Source: Pachypanchax playfairii (lineage: Eukaryota > Chordata > Actinopteri > Cyprinodontiformes > Aplocheilidae). Taken from it: a stretch of 64,000 nt of DNA. Within the stretch, counting starts at the first letter, position 1. Each line of letters begins with the position of its first letter. The DNA is taken from contig SSNP01000300.1 of NCBI GenBank assembly GCA_006937955.1, forward strand, positions 62,001 through 126,000, read 5' to 3'. Positions 44,008-55,269 of the stretch are shown piece by piece. A program made the translations under genes and the position numbers. Under the pieces are notes generated by a model. That model had not been told where the DNA came from. It saw only the letters and a list, made by a program, of their open reading frames with translations, and made no database searches.

Positions 44008-44753
44008 TGCCGGGCGGAAACTGCGATTTCGAGGGGATTTCACCACTATTTTGCCATCGCAGACCACGCTGCATCATCGTGGAAACATCGTAACGTCGGG
44101 ATGTCCGGTCGGGAGGTCGTAAGCCGTACAATGTGAGAACACTCACGAGGAAGGATTAATTGCTGCTACGTTCTAACGATAATGCTGCAACCTCCCGATC
44201 AAACTTCTGGCATGTCAGAAATTTTCGCCGTAGCTCGTACAGTGTGAGCGGTGTTACGTCACGATTCTACGTTCGCACCTGCGCAGAAGACACCGGTGGA
44301 GCAACATTGGCTAATGCTAACGTGAAACTATCATAGCTACTATAAAACAATATATAGTTTAACATTAACGTTACCTCAAGCTCCTGATGAAGGATGGACA
44401 TCACGACCACGTCTCCTCAGCCATTCACGTACCCAAATCCTTTTCTCTTTCTTTTTTAGTTTCAGCGCACACAACTGCAACAACTTTCTGCCTGCTCGCC
44501 ATCTTGTTGTCAGCTGTGGTTGTCATAGGAACTAGGAACCTTTGTTTTTCGTTGTTCACACTCGAGCGCATCGTGCCGTCACACGCCGACAAGTAGTCGT
44601 GGTTGTCAATCATCGTGGCGGACAGTAGTCGTACAGTATGAGTACACATGTCGTAGGGTCAAATAGAGTACGAGGGACAAACCCGGTCGTACAGTGGGAG
44701 CATTTCAACGACAGTCAGATTTCTAAAATCAAAAAAACAGTGTCCGCCCGGCA
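44008..44753. mobile_element. Harbinger MITE, 746 bp (TSD TTA)
   Basis: Ends TGCCGGGCGGA and TCCGCCCGGCA flanked by TTA (44005-44007 and 44754-44756). Interior repeats GTCGTACAGT/GTACAATGTGAG motifs. Nested in the 43821-46767 composite. Confidence 0.8.
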
Positions 44754-44936
44754 TTAATGGATCACCGAATTCACGAGTCACAATGGAAAGTGAAGGGGCA
44801 AAAAGTGGCAAAATATTTTTCAGAAGCAGATGTTACACACGGAATGATGACAAAGTTGATGCCAGTGCCATAAAGATCTCTTTTTATCTGTAACAGAACA
44901 GAGTTTTAGATGAGCAGCAGTTCGCTGTATTGCATC

Positions 44937-45815
44937 GTCTGACCCATTGACTTGTATAGAAAGACAGACTGGTAGGTGGCAATAAAATCCTTTCGTTTGA
45001 GGGCGACCTCCCATATTTTCCGGTGGCTCTGGTCTTTGGAAAACCTTTAGGGAGCGGGAGAAGCAAGAAAATTAGCTAGCTGACAGTTAAACATAACGTT
45101 GGCTAGTTCAGTGTTTCCCAACCCTGGTCCTCAAGGCACACTGTCCTGCATGTTTTAGATGTTTCCCTGTTCCAACACAGCTGAGTTAAATGAGCAAATT
45201 ACAAGACAAGTTGTTTGGTAATTTGCTCATTTAACTCAGCTGTGTTGGAGCAGGGAAACATAAAACATGCAGGACAGTGTGCCTTGAGGACCAGGGTTGG
45301 GAAACACTGGGCTAGTTACACTCAAACCAACAGTTTACCTCCGCTCGTAGTACACGCAGTGGTAAGACTAGACACGTAGCTCGTTTGAGTACCTAGTTTC
45401 TACTTATTATTATTATTATTATTTTAATTACAGACCTGATTCAGCCTTTCTCCCCGAAAATGTTGCTATTAACATCACTAACGCTTCATCTACAATGTTG
45501 GCAAGCGAGCGAACACAACACAATCAGCCTACGAAGGGGACTGAAGTCACTTCAGGACTAGTACCGTAAGTTACAATGATCAAGTTAAACTCAAAGTATC
45601 TTACCTGTGAAAGGTAATTCCCTGTTGTCTGGTCTGGCAAGAACGCCGGTTTTTACACCCAAAAGCTGCACAGTGTTGCGGCATTTTCCCACGTCAACCC
45701 TTTACTATACTGTCGTTTGGGCATCCAATCGACCGCACTAAGATGGCCGCCAGCTCTGCCACGGCAAAAAGGAGGCGTATCCAGTCTAGCTTTCTATACA
45801 AGTCAATGGTCTGAC
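44937..45815. repeat. Inverted repeat pair around 0.8 kb
   Basis: TCTGACCCATTGACTTGTAT+AGAAAGACAGACTGG at 44937-44972 is inverted at 45781-45815 with few differences. This implies another foldback element, into which the hAT copy at 45109 inserted. True ends unknown. Confidence 0.6.
45109..45309. mobile_element. hAT foldback MITE, copy 2 (TSD GGCTAGTT)
   Basis: Same family as 32823-33025, ends CAGTGTTTCCCAACCCTGG and inverse, with exact 8-bp duplications GGCTAGTT at 45101-45108 and 45310-45317. Small central and arm indels separate the two copies. Confidence 0.92.
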
Positions 45816-46773
45816 CGAGCTTCTCGCTGGTAGTCTACTTCTGCTCCCGGTTGCCTGGAAGAATCAGCCAGTCAGTCTCAAGCTAGACCACTGCTGCCAC
45901 CTAGTGGCGCAAGTAAGTATTGGCCGATTTGGGTCTAACATAAATGAGGTTCAAAAGAAAAAAATAATTTTAATTATTCATTTTCCACCCTTTATTCCTA
46001 ACTTGGGTTGTGGGGTGCTGGATGTCTAATCTAAAATGTTTTTTGGTATTTTGAATAAAAAATAAAAATGGACTTTCTTTTACCACCAATGTGTTAAAGC
46101 AGAACTAAGTAAGTTTTTTCACCTCAATACATGTTTTCTAGAGTCCCTGTGGGGGTAAACAAGGACTTGGCGGGGTGATTCGTGGGTCCCTCTCCTCCCT
46201 CCGGGGTCTGTGTCCTGAAAGCAGCACTTGCAACTTTCAGTGGATCGGACCCGACTAATCTCCCGAGAACAAACCTGCTTTACGGCACTCACACTCACGT
46301 ACATAAATACAAGCATGAAGCCCTTGCCGTTGTTAGCAACGCCACCCTTAGGAGCGCAAAGATGACAATAATACTCACCTGTCAAGACATTTTCTTGGTT
46401 TTGTTTTTCTTTCTTCTTGCAAAAGCGTTCTCTGCGCGTTGTTGTTGGGGGGGCGGCGGCGGGGTGGAGGGGGCGAGGGGGGGTCTTCGGCGGCAAAACT
46501 GTTTTGCTCTCGCTCTCCCCCTACTGGTCCCCTGTGAAAGCTCACTGTCGTAACGTTCCCCCGCCGCAGACCCCCCAACCTCAACCTCACCTGGAACATA
46601 ATCTGCTCCCGAGCAGGTTATGTTCAGAGATTAAGTTGCTATGGTTACTAACATACCTTGAAAGGTACCTCCGTTTTTGGAACTGAAAATTGAGGTCATC
46701 TACAAATTTACCCTCAAATTGATCTAATCCGGATATGTCACATAACCTGCTTTCTGGAACGGACCCCGGTATC

Positions 46774-47080
46774 GAATTTGCGAATTGTACCCGTTCAGAG
46801 ACAAGGTCCCGCCTTTCTCGCCTCTGATTGGCTAGAAGTGTTCTCACCGTTACAGTCTCAGTTATGGGGGGAAGGATAAAGTGGGGAGTGCTGCCCTGCC
46901 AAGAAGACCTGCACCACACTACTTAGCAGTGTGTCTCTGATGGTGTTTCCCTCGGTGGTCAACACTGCAAAAAATAAGAAAATGCAACACAATTGTTCCG
47001 TTTGTCTGTTCCTTTATTATCAAGTTTTTGTCTGTTTTCTACTGACTGATACAGCTGGAACTTATATTATCTCTCATTCA

Positions 47081-47125
<45 letters not shown>

Positions 47126-47822
47126 ACAAGTGTGTTTTGGTATCCTTATGGGGACCGTCCATTGACTTCCATTGATTTTAGTAACTAGATTTATACCTAA
47201 CCCAAACCCTTTTACTAACCTTAACCATTACTGATCTATAACTAACCCTAAGACTAACTAAAACTCTATTCACACCATACCTATAAACCTAACCCCTAAC
47301 CCTAAAAAGGGGAGTCCCCCTCATGGGGACCAGGCTTCGGTCCCCACAAGAACCCTCGGACCCCAGAAAGATAGTAAAAGTCAGGAAACGGGTCCCCAGG
47401 AGGTCAGAAATACAAACCCACACACACACACACACTGATGTCCATATAAACTGTCAGGTGTTCTGTTCATTAAAATCAGTAATATTTAAATCATACTGTG
47501 GTGTATTTTCATGATCATCAGTTCTACCTGAAGAAGAACAGAGCTACAACATTTCATTTCCCTTTGGTAATTAATAACACATATTAGATGGACTTAGTTT
47601 GCTTGATGGTGGAAATAAATAAACTATAAACGAGCTGAAAGTTTGCTCTCTCTAATTTTGCGATGACGTGTTGCAGTTGTTGTAGAAGCTTTCTAGCCAA
47701 TCAGAGGCAAAAAAAGCAGGACTTTTCCCCCAAAAAGTAGCCAATCACGTGAAAGCACTTCTAGCCAATCAGAGGCGAGAAAGGCGGGACCTTGCCTCTA
47801 TACGGGTACAATTCGCAAATTT
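46774..47822. mobile_element. Element with about 70-bp imperfect TIRs and a CA tract
   Basis: Left CGAATTTGCGAATTGTACCC and AGGTCCCGCCTTTCTCGCCT reappear inverted at 47757-47822. The interior holds a CA microsatellite and TATGGGGACC/GGTCCCCATA-type fish repeat text. A third partial copy of the TAGCCAATCAGAGGC motif is at 47692-47710. Confidence 0.6.
47081..47126. repeat. CA microsatellite
   Basis: About 20 uninterrupted CA/AC dinucleotides; a shorter one is at 47418-47436. Confidence 0.95.
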
Positions 47823-48325
47823 GCTTCCCGGTAGATCCGACTCTGGTGCTATCCATGTATCCATGTAATAAACTCCACCACCTTCTCCATACCATAAATC
47901 CTATACTAGTTTGTAGTAACTCTGAACGAGATTACGTCCCAGCTGCTTCAGACTCTGAATCTCCCTTAGTGTCTGGCTTCGCCCCCCCCCGCTCCACATG
48001 GCTTATAACACAGTAAATAAGGGTGATCTCACCCAGAGAAGTGCACCACTGCCCCCTCCTGGATCATATGACTAAATACAGCCTGTAATGAGTTCATATT
48101 CAGCGAGCAGCTGCCCCAGAATGTAGAGACATCAAGACGTCTATAGACGTCTATGGCACTGAATGAGTTAATGTTCTTTTTTTACTTCCTATCCTGTGTC
48201 ATATGTGCAGACTGAGAGTAACACAATTTCAATTTCGTGTATATCGTGTACATGGCAGTATTGACAATAAAGCTGACTTTGATAATCAATAGCGCATTTT
48301 ACTCTTTCTACTGTTTGTCCATCCA
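47823..48325. other. Intergenic, ntng2-endog, no feature
   Basis: No exon or named repeat is seen between the TIR element and the SINE. Confidence 0.4.
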
Positions 48326-48681
48326 TCTATTTTCTAAACCTCCTTCTTCCTGTTCAGGGTTGCAGGGGGCTGGTTCCAATCTCCAGCAGCCATTGGGCGA
48401 GAGGCGGGGGACAGCTTGGATAGGTCACTAGTCCATCACAGGGCCACACATAGACAAACAACCATTCACACACACACTCACACCTAGGGACAATTACGAA
48501 TTGCCAATTAACCTCTAGCATGTTTGTGGACTGTCGGAGGAAACCGGAGTCCCCGGAGAAAACCCACGTATACACGGGGAGAACAGGCAAACTCCATGTA
48601 GAAGGGTCCCAGCCCGGATTTAAACCCAGGACCTTCTCGCTGCAAGGCAACAGCTCTACCAACTGCACCACCGTGCAGCCC
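48326..48681 (-). mobile_element. tRNA-derived SINE
   Basis: On the minus strand the head has an A box-like GGTGCAGTTGGTAGAGCTG and a B box-like GGTTTAAATCC, as in tRNA-derived SINEs. The tail carries the fish retroposon text AACCCTGAACAGGAAG and ends in AGAAAATAGATGGATGG. Confidence 0.7.
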
Positions 48682-48852
48682 CTCTACTGTTTGTACTATT
48701 TGTGTTCTTGTTCTGAGGTTCCATTCAATGCTCAAAACCATTACATTTGTTCTCCTGTTGTTTATCACTGCCGTTAGATACGTTTCCTCAGGGAACCTAT
48801 AAAGTATCAATCTGTCTGTAAAGGACTTCTACACTTATCTCGATCGGCTACA

Positions 48853-48858
48853 TTTAAT
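48853..48858 (-). terminator. Possible polyadenylation signal ATTAAA for endog
   Basis: The minus strand carries ATTAAA about 105 bases past the endog stop, the common variant signal. No canonical AATAAA is seen nearer. Confidence 0.3.
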
Positions 48859-48959
48859 TAATAGATGACAGGTAGATTCATTACAGCTGTTTACAGTTGA
48901 AGTGACTGGTTATTACATTCATTACTCAAACAGCAGCAAAGGATTATGGGTAATGTAGT

Positions 48960-49151
48960 TCATTTGATAGCTTGCAGTCTGCTTGTCCTCTTCATGATGT
49001 TTGGGACAAAAAGGAGTCCAGATGCTCGCTCAACTGTTTCTATGGGAACAAGGAAACGCTCCAGAGGTAGCTTGTCATCGACTGGTTCATTTGGTAAAAT
49101 GTATGAGCGAAGCTCTACCCCCCTGCCATCCTCCTGCTCCAGGATCAAAAC
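48960..49151 (-). CDS. endog: endog exon 6 (last)
   Basis: Reads VLILEQEDGRGVELRSYILP, then NEPVDDKLPLERFLVPIETV and ERASGLLFVPN before TGA. The acceptor is CTCCTCAG. Confidence 0.94.
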   Translation of the reverse strand, partial: VLILEQEDGRGVELRSYILPNEPVDDKLPLERFLVPIETVERASGLLFVPNIMKRTSRLQAIK

Positions 49152-52100
49152 CTGAGGAGACATAGGACACAGGTAGACTCAGAACAATGAGAGATGGTTT
49201 AATGAAATCATCAGACATGCAAGACTTACCTTGAAGAAGTGTGTTGGAACAGCAATGTGGTTCTTTCCTATGACTTGGTACCTCACATAGAGTTTACCAT
49301 CATCTTCTTTCCTAAAAGACAAACACACATAATGTCATATTTTGACCCCTCCCCCAATAGCTAAGGCTCAACAGAGAAGGATTCCGTGTTACCTAGGCAG
49401 GTAGAGTGGCCCAGTGCACACATAGATGTTGAGGTAGCGTTTGGTCAGAGAGCGGCAGAGCTTCTCCAAATTGTTCCAAGTATTTTGGTTTAGGTGAGGA
49501 TTCTGTGCAGACAAACACCAGGATCCTTATTTACCAAACGTTGGTAGAAACTGTCCTATATTTTATCCTACAAATTAAATTTAGAACGTTTGTACAAACA
49601 GTCTAAAGTCTGATTTATGAAAAGTGTGGGGGTCACTCGTACACACATCATGTGTTGATAAATCACACTTGTACGTACTCAGGTCCTCGTGCACGTTCAC
49701 AATCATTTACATACTGAAACGCCCTCAATTAGCCATATTTGGTAACAGCACTTCCTTTAAAGCCCATACAGGAAATCCCTAAAATAATGGCCAAGAGAGC
49801 AAAATAAACAATAAATAAATATATTTTTGTAACAGCGAGGTCGAGGTACTGGTTGCAGAAGTGGAACAGAACCAACAAGTGCTGTTTGGTTTTCTTAGCT
49901 CAATAGAAACTAATAAAAAGAAAACTTAGCGCTCTGGAGAGAGTTGCAGATGTGGTAAATGGGGGTTAACTCTTGACTCGTCTTAAAATGGATGCACAGA
50001 TTAATCAGGTAGTCAGTTTCTTTCATATCCGCCAGCTGGCCAAGCTAGAGTCGGTCTTAAATAAGAAACAGCTACAGTCAGTTGTCCATGCTTTTGTAAC
50101 GTCACGCCATGTGTTGATGCATCCTTGGGCAAGATGCTGAACCCCAAACTGCCTCCCGGGCGCCATGACACGGGCCGCCCTCTGCTCCCTCGAGATGGGT
50201 TAAATGCAGAAGTGAATTTCTCCATTGCAAGATGAATAAAGTTGACATTTATTTATAACATCTGGAGTGTTGCCCAGCGATGGTGTTTTTCATGACCACT
50301 CACATACATTTCACTACGACTGCACTCACGCCCTTGAGGGTCCTCACAGTGTTTTGTCTTTTACTGTTTCCCCTGCCGAGGTGTTTTTTTTTTCTATCTC
50401 GGGCAGTGCCTCATGGGGGCGCTGAGTGAGAGGAATTTTTTTTCTCCTGGTCCATCCTGATGTGGCCACTGTATTTTTTCTGGCTTCTACACATAAGTTT
50501 AGTTTATTAAGTTTATTTAAGTTTTGTTTATATATGTATATGTATGTGTGTGTGTGTATTCTCTTATGTGCCCTCATGTTGGCGCTGGACACGGCTGCCT
50601 CGGGAAAGTGAGGGTTAAAATGTGTCTCCCATGGTAATTTTGTTGTACTATATAATGTTTTTACTGCACTTCATTTCCTGAAGGGAACCTTCCAGAGGAT
50701 TAATAAAGTATTCTTATCTTATTGTGTGGTAAATAAACAGTTTACAAAAATATCCCTAAATATGTCATTTATTAATATTAATATTCATTAATGATCATGT
50801 CTCACCTCTTGTCTTTGTCTTAGTTTCAGGTTTCCACCATGTGTTGTAGATAATGATTTCTGCTAAGTTCTGTTTGGATTACCAGGATAGAGAGGATGGT
50901 GCAGGTTTAAATTTATAAGATTAATACATATATACCAACAGGACAGTGTACAGTGTACATTACTGTCACAACAGTGTTTGTTTCATTTAAATACTTTATG
51001 GCTTTTCCAAGGAAATCCAGTGTGCTGGTCTCTAGTCAAAATGCACGGGACAATTTTATGTCCCAGTCCAGCCCTGCAGGTAACTGTGGAGGTGGTTGAT
51101 TTACCTGGGGCGCCACATTGCTCAGGTAAAAGGTGTCCTCCGTGGCTTTCTGACTCCACTTGTGATTGGCTGCCGCAGCCAGATGACCTCTGTCAAAGCC
51201 ACTCCCTTTGTAATCAGCATTTGTTGCTCGATGGAAGACGTGCACACTGCCAACAAAACAGAATGCTGTTAAACTTTTCTCCTCTTGTTGTGTTTACTGC
51301 GTTCAGTGGTGTCTCTCAGTCTTGTTCCTTGGGATGGATTTGTCCTGCATGTTTTGCTAATGATTCATTACCTTTTTCAGCATGTTGTCAATCCATCAGA
51401 AGCTTGTTTTTTTACCTCCAGAGAAACATCTAATACATGCAGGACACTGGATCCTGAAAACCAGAACTGAGATCTGCTGGTCTAGTATTTGTTTCACCTG
51501 TCATCCTCTTTGAAGTCACAGTACTTCCTGTCTGAAGGACCTATCAAACAGGTGGGGTTAAGTCGTTCTATTACCCATGATGCAGTGCGTGTGCGTGGAT
51601 CATACGACGTGACGTAGGACTCTCTAGCCTTAATATTGGTCAGTGAGGGGAAGCCATACTTCATTACTGCACCTGAGCCACCTGGACTTACCTAAGAAAC
51701 AAGATGTCAGGTAAACAAGACAATTTAGAAACAGAAAAAAACAAACTGATTAATCAAATGAAACTTTTCATTGTGCTGAAGCTCAGAAACATCAGTCCCT
51801 GCAGTCCCTCCTAAGATCCTCTGTCCTCCCCACACACCATCCTGCACGCCCCACTTATCCAATAACTTAAAAAAAAAGCAATAAAATCCTCTGTGGTGTG
51901 TCTTCCAGTTGAAAAAGTGGCCCGAAGCGTTCATCCACTTCAGCAACATGTAGCTACGTGTTAGCTAGCTGCTAATAAAAAACTTTTCCACACAGAACTT
52001 GTTCGTTACATGTTGGGAATCCCCCTATAGCAAGTAAATAATGTATATAATCACCACATGTCCCCGGTGCTTCCAGCTGCTTGACCTGCAGACTCCACAG

Positions 52101-53114
52101 TACCAGCCTCACTGTGCTGGATTATTTACAGTATTAGGCAACCCAAAATGGTGCCCACTGCTCTGCCAGCTATTGGCTGGTAGATGTAAACAAAATACCA
52201 ACGTGGTGCTCGCCAAAATTAATATTTTATAATATTTTACTTTAAATATAATTTTTAATGGAAATGCTGTATTTTCATTCTACAACCCTCTAAACACCCC
52301 GTGGAGGTTTTATTTTGTTAAAATATTGCTTTTTATGAAAATATTCCATAAACCACCTTTAAAACCTACCTAATCACTGTAGCCTGACGGATGAACAAAT
52401 AGAATTAAAACCTTATGAATAAACAGGATATCTTGTAAGATACTGCATGATCCAAATATAGTATTATGTGATACAAGTTTTAAAGTTTTCATTATATTTT
52501 GGGCAAGAAATCCACGCTGAATCCACCCTTCTGATGGGATTAGTTTAATCCAGATTTTTTTGGATCAAGTGATCCAAATCCTACAAAAAAGTTCTGAAAA
52601 ACCCAAACTAAAGGTTTGATCTAGATCAAAACTAAGATTGGATTACGTGATCTAATCCGATTATGCAATCCGTTTTTTCTTTTGAAAAACCCATTTTCAA
52701 GATTTGATCAAATCCGTTATTCAAAATCCCAGTGGATTACTTTTGAGAAACTGGGCCCAGGAGTCAAAGTAAATGCGTCTCAGGGACAGTTTCCTTGTAA
52801 CATACACACCTGTCCACACATGTCCTTATCCTTAGACATGTCCAATAACCTTCTTTGTTACTTTTTCTACATCTCGATTAGTTTGTCATATAAAATTTGT
52901 TGAAAATTAGAAATGAATGATCAGACGTCATAACACTCACGGTAACTTCAGAAGCTTCTACCGTCGGTAACACCGGGATGACCGGGACCCGGTTCAGCAC
53001 ACCGTGCCTGTTGACGTCCTCTTGTTCGCCTCTTGCGCTCAGCCAACGGTTCAGTAAAGCCCCGAGTCCGGTTCCAAACAGCAGAGTTGATCCGGTTCGA
53101 CAGATCCGCTTCAT
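48960..53114 (-). CDS. endog: Endonuclease G, mitochondrial, six exons
   Basis: EndoG is a mitochondrial intermembrane-space nuclease of the DNA/RNA non-specific (beta-beta-alpha metal) family, involved in mitochondrial DNA degradation and apoptotic DNA cleavage. Exons in gene order (minus strand): 53114-52941, 51691-51498, 51246-51105, 49502-49393, 49311-49230, 49151-48960. Lengths 174, 194, 142, 110, 82 and 192 sum to 894 nt, 297 aa plus stop, equal to the human length. All introns are GT-AG and phases agree. Residues 1-58 are a basic, hydrophobic mitochondrial targeting region; DRGH is at 141-144 (catalytic His 144) within GFDRGHLAAAANHKWSQ; the metal-binding Asn region NPHLNQNTWNN starts at 171; LPLERFLVPIETVERASGLL is near the C-terminus. 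The gene converges on ntng2 and has a 39-bp minisatellite about 150 bases upstream of its ATG. Confidence 0.94.
49230..49311 (-). CDS. endog: endog exon 5
   Basis: Reads RKEDDGKLYVRYQVIGKNHI then AVPTHFFK. Acceptor CTTTTAG, donor AAG|GTAAGT. Confidence 0.93.
49393..49502 (-). CDS. endog: endog exon 4
   Basis: Reads NPHLNQNTWNNLEKLCRSLT then KRYLNIYVCTGPLYLP. Holds the conserved metal-binding Asn segment. Acceptor GCACAG, donor TAG|GTAACA, phase 0 in and 2 out. Confidence 0.93.
49515..51104. other. endog intron 3 with repeat fragments
   Basis: Holds a Harbinger-like remnant (49520-49740, GATTTATGAAAAGTGTG and GATAAATCACACTTGTACG), a retroposon tail near 50125-50260 (TTGGGCAAGATGCTGAACCC) and another ending at 50690-50722 (AATAAAGTATTCTTATCTTA). 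No gene. Confidence 0.45.
51105..51246 (-). CDS. endog: endog exon 3 with DRGH active site
   Basis: Reads SVHVFHRATNADYKGSGF then DRGHLAAAANHKWSQKATED and TFYLSNVAPQ. Contains the catalytic DRGH. Acceptor TTGGCAG, donor CAG|GTAAAT, phase 2 in and 0 out. Confidence 0.95.
51498..51691 (-). CDS. endog: endog exon 2
   Basis: Reads VSPGGSGAVMKYGFPSLTNI, then KARESYVTSYDPRTRTASWV and DRKYCDFKEDD, matching the EndoG substrate-groove region. Phase 0 in, phase 2 out at CAG|GTGAAA. Confidence 0.92.
51799..52372 (+). repeat. Dispersed repeat copy R1 (about 570 bp)
   Basis: Shares CTGCAGTCCCTCCTAA, ACACCATCCTGCA, CCGGTGCTTCCAGCTGCTTG, GGTGCCCACTGCTCTGCCAG and AAACACCCNGTGGAGG with 58518-59079 in the same orientation. 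Ends around CCACCTTTAA. It lies in endog intron 1; family not named. Confidence 0.88.
52373..52940. other. endog intron 1, remainder
   Basis: Contains GGATTA/TAATCC-type inverted motifs (52530-52760) ending AGAAACTGGGCCC, probably a degraded MITE. No gene. Confidence 0.35.
52941..53114 (-). CDS. endog: endog exon 1
   Basis: Starts MKRICRTGSTLLFGTGLGAL, includes RVPVIPVLPTVEASEVT and ends in phase 0 at a GTGAGT donor. The upstream frame stays open for 45 codons, but human-like length and the basic start favour this ATG. Confidence 0.85.
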
Positions 53115-53263
53115 TCTTCCCCTGTCGCATATGAATGGCGTCTTCTTCTGATTTTTAATGGCGGTGGGGAAACAACTTTGAGGTGCATTACCGCCACCTA
53201 CTGGTATGGAATGTGGACCTGGACAGCTAGAGGGAGCAGAAATGAACATGTTGAGGTTCTTTA

Positions 53264-54636
53264 GGAGGGACGAGGATGGACAGGATTAGAAATGAGACCA
53301 TCAGAAGGACGAGGATGGACAGGATCGGGAATGAGTCCATCCGAGGGACGAGGATGAACAGGATCAGGAATGAGACCATCTGAGGGACGAGGATGAACAG
53401 GATCAGGAATGAGACCATCCGAGGGACGAGGACAGACAGGATCAGAAATGAAACCATCAGAAGGACGAGGATGGACAGGATCAGGAAAGAGTCCATCCGT
53501 GGGACGAGGATGGACAGGATAAGGAATGAGACCATCAGAAGGACAAGGATGGACAGGATCGGGAATGAGTCCATCCGAGGGACGAGGATGAACAGGATCA
53601 GGAATGAGACCATCTGAGGGACGAGGATGAACAGGATCAGGAATGAGACCATCCGAGGGACGAGGACAGACAGGATCAGAAATGAAACCATCAGAAGGAC
53701 GAGGATGGACAGGATCAGGAAAGAGTCCATCCGTGGGACGAGGATGGACAGGATAAGGAATGAGACCATCAGAAGGACAAGGATGGACAGGATCGGGAAT
53801 GAGTCCATCCGAGGGACGAGGATGAACAGGATCAGGAATGAGACCATCTGAGGGACGAGGATGAACAGGATCAGGAATGAGACCATCCGAGGGACGAGGA
53901 CAGACAGGATCAGAAATGAAACCATCAGAAGGACGAGGATGGACAGGATCAGGAAAGAGTCCATCCGTGGGACGAGGATGGACAGGATAAGGAATGAGAC
54001 CATCAGAAGGACGAGGATGGACAGGATCAGGAATGAGTCCATCCGAGGGACAAGGGTGGACAGGATCAGGAATGAGACCATCAGAAGGACGAGGATGGAC
54101 AGGATCAGAAATTAGACCATCAGAAGGACAAGGATGGACAGGATAAGGAATGAGACCATCAGAAGGACGAGGATGGACAGGATAAGGAATGAGACCATCA
54201 GAAGGACGAGGATGGACAGGATAAGGAATGAGTCCATTAGAAGGACGAGGATGGACAGGATCAGAAATTAGACCATCAGAAGGACAAGGATGGACAGGAT
54301 AAGGAATGAGACCATCAGAAGGACGAGGATGGACAGGATCAGGAATGAGTCCATCCGAGGGACAAGGGTGGACAGGATCAGGAATGAGTCCATTAGAAGG
54401 ACGAGAATGGACAGGATCAGAAATTAGACCATTAGAAGGACAAGGATGGACAGGATCGGGAATGAGTCCATCCGAGGGACGAGGATGAACAGGATAAGGA
54501 ATGAGACCATCAGAAGGACGAGGATGGACAGGATCAGGAATGAGTCCGTCCGAGGGACGAGGATGGACAGGATCAGGAATGAGTCCGTCCGAGGGACGAG
54601 GATGGACAGGATAAGGAATGAGTCTAGAGGAACGAC
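53264..54636. repeat. 39-bp minisatellite, about 35 copies, with 234-bp higher-order repeat
   Basis: Unit GGAATGAGACCATCAGAAGG followed by ACGAGGATGGACAGGATCA. Six-unit blocks of 234 bp recur with near identity at about 53393, 53627 and 53861. 39 is a multiple of three, so open frames on both strands are artefacts. The array starts about 150 bases upstream of the endog ATG. Confidence 0.97.
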
Positions 54637-55251
54637 ACGTTAGATGTTTTGGAGATGTTTGATCGCTTTCTCGGCATCAAAACTTGTCTTTACAGCTCAC
54701 GGACATCATATGTTCGATCTGTGCATTTCAGTCTGGATCAGAAAATAACTTTTTTGGCTCAATTGTCTTCCATTCATTATTTTTTCGTCCAGGGGACCCA
54801 TGGACCAGAAGTAGAAGGGCGTGACTTAGGCTCCCCATTGCATTAAGGAGAAATTGAACAGGTGTTCCTAATAATCCTTTAGGTGAGTGTATATGGATGT
54901 AGTGAAGGAGGACATGAGGTTTGTTGGTGTGAGAGAAGAAGATGCAGAGGACAGCTAGAGACAGAAGACATGTTGTGGAGACTCCTGATGGAGCAGCTAA
55001 GAAGAGAAGAAGAGTCAAATCAGCATGTGTTTACAACCACACATTGCTGGAAAACTGATAGAAATAGACAGATGAAACACAAAACCAAATTTATTAAAAA
55101 TTCAAATATCCTGGTTACAAATTGTCAATGCTGTAGGATCAATGCATAGAAACCTTCAAAATAAAAGCCTTTCAATTTACATCTTGTTCAAGGTTAAAGA
55201 CTGCATCTCTGCCAGGCAACAGCAGACAGGTGGTCAGAGCCTGTCATACAG
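54637..55251. other. Intergenic, endog-ttf1
   Basis: Contains a transposon-end-like text at 54846-54892 (AATTGAACAGGTGTTCCTAA, then TAATCCTTTAGGTGAGTGTA). No gene is seen. Confidence 0.4.
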
Positions 55252-55257
55252 TTTATT
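55252..55257 (-). terminator. Polyadenylation signal AATAAA for the ttf1-like gene
   Basis: The minus strand reads AATAAA 12 bases after the stop, unusually close. A second AATAAA lies at 55090-55095 on the same strand and may be the one used. Confidence 0.4.
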
Positions 55258-55269
55258 GATTGATTGACA

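Larger units (their letters stand above)
43821..46767. mobile_element. Composite 2.9-kb TIR element with nested insertions
   Basis: Outer ends GGGGTCCGTTCCAGAAAG and CTTTCTGGAACGGACCCC are perfect 18-bp inverses. Inside lie a Harbinger MITE (44008-44753), an hAT foldback (45109-45309) and an inverted pair at 44937-44972/45781-45815. The two ends may be two separate family members rather than one element; no transposase is visible. Confidence 0.5.

Noticed and set aside
47281..47310. Interstitial telomere repeat (CCTAACCC-like)
   Set aside because: Only two or three degenerate units within a known type of fish repeat; far too short to be telomeric.
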